Shown here: positions 32,407-32,408 of the stretch, piece after piece
Layout of the letters: every line of letters begins with the position of its first letter
How positions within the stretch are numbered: position 1 is the stretch's first letter
Notes under the pieces: generated by a model
Database searches by the model: none
Seen by the model: the letters and a program-made list of their open reading frames with translations, nothing else
Told to the model about the DNA's origin: nothing
Assembly (NCBI GenBank): GCA_934371475.1
Contig: CAKRNX010000008.1
Coordinates: 1-32,408 of the forward strand
Origin: an uncultured Lachnospiraceae bacterium
GTDB lineage: Bacteria; Bacillota; Clostridia; Lachnospirales; Lachnospiraceae
DNA length: 32,408 nt
Direction of reading: 5' to 3'
Translations under genes and position numbers: made by a program

Positions 32407-32408
32407 CG

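Overview
The window looks like a Lachnospiraceae-type Clostridium (Firmicutes). The grounds are strong AGGAGG-type ribosome binding sites, sigma-A-type promoters, a V-type rather than F-type ATPase, SipW-class exported proteins, cell-wall-binding-repeat proteins and intrinsic terminators. The genus is inferred from gene style only. Almost every gene is on the minus strand, so most operons read right to left. The plus-strand genes are yqeY, trmB and a tRNA-Lys at the right edge.

Layout, left to right. 1-3.9 kb: two SipW/TasA-class exported proteins (one cut by the window edge, with a TTG start), a one-pass membrane protein with a related C-terminal motif, and a PilZ c-di-GMP-binding protein overlapping it by 4 nt behind a good promoter. 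3.9-8.7 kb: metallophosphoesterase and pepT, then an M18 aminopeptidase with a 4Fe-4S aldo/keto reductase. 9.0-11.6 kb: an exported GH31 glycosidase. 12.0-14.7 kb: a two-gene operon of a MotA/TolQ/ExbB (ZorA-like) channel protein with a long cytoplasmic tail and a MotB/ZorB-like OmpA protein with an exceptionally regular heptad rod, divergent from yqeY. 15.4-20.4 kb: a transglutaminase-like surface protein carrying an EF-hand loop, and an NlpC/P60 hydrolase with about 26 cell-wall-binding repeats. 20.6-29.5 kb: a nine-gene V-type ATPase operon in the order F(stalk)-C-I-K-G-E-A-B-D. 29.9-32.4 kb: trmB, a possible 60-aa gene, an AI-2E family permease and tRNA-Lys(CTT).

Genes that seem to work together are the V-ATPase subunits, the channel/OmpA pair, the peptidases, and the left-end cluster, which may link c-di-GMP sensing to production of a surface protein or fibre. 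That last link is an inference from gene order.

The least expected signal is a dispersed, modular, hairpin-rich repeat family. At least six full or partial copies sit in intergenic spaces (about 8.87, 11.8, 18.1, 20.57, 21.3 and 32.1 kb). One lies inside the V-ATPase operon between the B and D genes, one appears to serve as the operon's terminator, and one lies in the permease leader. Other notable points are the stand-alone Zorya-like motor pair, the c-di-GMP/TasA-like cluster, phased TTGCAC sites before the GH31 gene, and a lipobox-like signal whose cysteine is a tyrosine.
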